64,000 nucleotides of DNA from positions 1 to 64,000 of the forward strand of contig JQIS01000005.1 in the NCBI GenBank assembly GCA_000830175.1. Reading direction: 5' to 3'. A program made the translations under genes and the position numbers. Positions within the stretch are counted from its first letter, which is position 1; each line of letters starts with the position of its first letter. The DNA is from Sulfurovum sp. FS08-3. GTDB lineage: Bacteria > Campylobacterota > Campylobacteria > Campylobacterales > Sulfurovaceae. Shown here in pieces: positions 62,629 to 64,000 of this stretch. Under the pieces are notes generated by a model, which ran no database searches, was not told where the DNA came from, and saw only the letters and a list, made by a program, of their open reading frames with translations.

Positions 62629-63447
62629 ATGCAACTAATCAAAATACTTTTTTTTATTACTTTTGTTTTGAGTGCTTTTGTATCGCTTAGTAGCGTCTAT
62701 GTTTTGGGGCTTGATAGAAGCATTGAGATTGCTCAATACGCCTACAAACACTCCATTGCCAAAACCCTCCAAAGCACCAAAGTTTCCACCCCTACTGTGC
62801 CTATTGTATCCATCCATCAAGCCTTTGATGCAATCGATAGAGAGACACTGTGGCTACTAGCCGAAATAGAGACTCAAAGCAATGCTATTGATTTTAACGC
62901 TATTGATTTTTTGCCCTCCCCTATCGCCATTATGGAGTTGCCTAAACTCAACGATACGCTAGCACTCTTTTTTGACAAAAGCATTTTGACACCTCCCACT
63001 ATCAAGCTACCATTAGAGACAAACGCTACTAAGCCCAATCCTATCATTGCCCAAAAGAGACCCACACAAGAAGATGCTCCACTAGGTAATAAAATACATA
63101 TCAAAGTCAATCTCTCCACCCAAAGAATGAGCGTCTACAGAGACAACAAACTCCTCTATCACTGGAAAGTCTCAACGGGTCGCAAAGGATACTCCACGCC
63201 CATAGGTCAATACAAACCCCAATATCTTACCAAAATGCACTACTCACGCAAATACCACAACTCCCCTATGCCCTACTCCATCTTTTTTCGTGGAGGCTAT
63301 GCCTGTCACGGCACTACAAGCGAATGGCGACTGGGTCAAAGAGCCTCTCACGGTTGTATCCGACTCAAAACCTCCAACGCCAAAACACTCTTTCAGCTCG
63401 TGCAAAACGTAGGCAAAGAGAGAAGTACGATTGATATTAAATATTGA
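62629..63447 (+). CDS. L,D-transpeptidase (YkuD domain)
   Basis: A 272-residue protein anchored by an N-terminal membrane segment (about 5-28), with a helical linker and a C-terminal YkuD domain (about 158-272) having the substrate motif TPIGQY and the active-site cysteine in HGTTSEWRLGQRASHGCIRL. It cross-links peptidoglycan (3-3 bonds) or attaches proteins to it, outside the cytoplasm. Thirty bases separate it from the DUF2207-type gene. Confidence 0.92.
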   Translation: MQLIKILFFITFVLSAFVSLSSVYVLGLDRSIEIAQYAYKHSIAKTLQSTKVSTPTVPIVSIHQAFDAIDRETLWLLAEIETQSNAIDFNAIDFLPSPIAIMELPKLNDTLALFFDKSILTPPTIKLPLETNATKPNPIIAQKRPTQEDAPLGNKIHIKVNLSTQRMSVYRDNKLLYHWKVSTGRKGYSTPIGQYKPQYLTKMHYSRKYHNSPMPYSIFFRGGYACHGTTSEWRLGQRASHGCIRLKTSNAKTLFQLVQNVGKERSTIDIKY

Positions 63448-63497
63448 TAGCTCAATATTTGAATTTTGCTAGGATTTATGCTATAGTTGCTTATTAT

Positions 63498-63727
63498 TTG
63501 ATGTTACGCACTTAAAAAATTACCTCATTAGAGTGTGTCATTGCGAACGCAAGTAATCTAGGATGTATTTCTACTTTTTTTAGAAAAAAGTAGGCAAAAA
63601 AGCGTCACCACTCTCGAATCGCTACGCTTTCAAAGTCGTTCGTGGTGACACAATTTAAAATAGATTGCTTCGTGCCTCGCAATGACTGGTTCGAAAATGA
63701 TTTGATAGGCAAAGTGCGTAACATCAG
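63498..63727 (+). repeat. 230-bp mobile (MITE-like) repeat, plus orientation
   Basis: Inverted relative to the 57727-57956 copy and the same length. The termini are TGATGTTACGCACTT and AAGTGCGTAACATCAG, flanked by a TTATTAT direct repeat (63491-63497 and 63728-63734), a clear target duplication. The interior keeps the same fold-back blocks. No coding capacity. Confidence 0.9.
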
Positions 63728-63759
63728 TTATTATTTTAACGCAAAGTGAGTGTGTGGTT

Positions 63760-64000
63760 ATGAAAATTTTCTTGTTTATTATAGGTTTTGCAGTGTTGGC
63801 TTTTGTGAGTTGTACACATTCAAGTATCGCTTGGGAGACATTAATCAAAGAAAAAAGCGGCTATTGTGCCAATAAGTTTCAAGACAAAGAGGAGATGGAA
63901 GCGTGTGAAGTCAAACATCTAGCCGTACAACACGCCAAAAAGGAGTGTCAAAACTACACACATCCTGAGTATTGTCTTGCTATTGCTGAGTATAGTTGGG
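63760..64000 (+). CDS. Lipoprotein of unknown function (5' part, cut by the window end)
   Basis: An open frame runs off the right edge. The N-terminus is a lipoprotein signal (KIFLFIIGFAVLAFVSC with the lipobox Cys). The following 60 residues contain further cysteines in a spaced pattern (GYCANKF, EACEVK, KKECQNY, EYCLA), reminiscent of paired disulfides or a small Cys-rich repeat. No family recognised from the part seen. Confidence 0.7.
   Translation, partial: MKIFLFIIGFAVLAFVSCTHSSIAWETLIKEKSGYCANKFQDKEEMEACEVKHLAVQHAKKECQNYTHPEYCLAIAEYSW

Noticed and set aside
1-64000. tRNA or rRNA genes
   Set aside because: No cloverleaf-type sequence, CCA end or rRNA-like stretch was recognised in any gap on either strand by eye; a covariance search could still find one.

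Overview
The window looks like chromosomal DNA of a Campylobacterota (epsilonproteobacterial) bacterium, probably a free-living one related to the sulfur-oxidising Sulfurimonas/Sulfuricurvum/Sulfurovum groups. The evidence is moderate to low GC, TATAAT-type -10 boxes without clear -35 boxes, an in-frame prfB, a separate glyQ alpha subunit, the secG/frr/pyrE neighbourhood and many secreted lipoproteins. This rests on gene content and codon style; no similarity search was possible and the genus is not settled. No tRNA or rRNA gene was recognised.

Layout. 1-1.3 kb: a 62-bp repeat, then prfB. 1.3-12.1 kb: a defence island with a solitary MazF-like toxin, a type I restriction-modification locus (hsdM, DUF1016/YhcG nuclease, hsdS, RhuM-HKD protein, hsdS fragment, RhuM protein, inserted toxin-antitoxin remnant, hsdR). 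12.2-16.1 kb: CBS/HD-GYP signalling protein, small envelope proteins, a nuclease-gene remnant and a tiny cas-less CRISPR array. 16.1-18.8 kb: a tightly packed operon of a glutaredoxin-like gene, an AAA ATPase, a candidate PD-(D/E)XK nuclease and glyQ. 18.9-20 kb: two RelE/ParE-type toxin-antitoxin pairs. 20-28 kb: alr, a FIST-GGDEF-EAL protein, a glycosyltransferase, pyrE, frr, secG, gltX. 28-32.5 kb: four small lipoproteins (three sharing one module), a TudS-like protein, DUF420, an aldehyde dehydrogenase. 32.6-43.9 kb: frameshifted antitoxin, ispG, a TolC/MFP/split-RND efflux operon, PHO-box-controlled phoD, and a CNNM-CBS transporter behind a 21-codon leader peptide. 44-56.5 kb: nfo, frameshifted subtilase with a separate propeptide-like gene, bamA, tyrA, hldE, a RimB-like/rimK/M42-like/ackA operon, and a leuS lacking its 5' part where it meets an inverted copy of the 62-bp repeat. 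56.5-64 kb: an orphan NuoB/hydrogenase-type subunit, lemA, pabB, pyrB, a secreted protein, a DUF2207 protein, an L,D-transpeptidase and the start of a lipoprotein gene.

The most promising unexplained units are: the ATPase-nuclease pair wedged between a glutaredoxin-like gene and essential glyQ; the leader peptide plus ribosome-binding-site hairpin ahead of the CNNM transporter; the 230-bp mobile repeat with target duplications; and the restriction locus, which carries repeats and a spare hsdS tail suited to specificity shuffling and a dated insertion between rhuM and hsdR. Homopolymer frameshifts (subtilase, ribbon-helix-helix antitoxin) and the leuS break are either real decay or phase variation, or assembly/sequencing errors; read data would decide.
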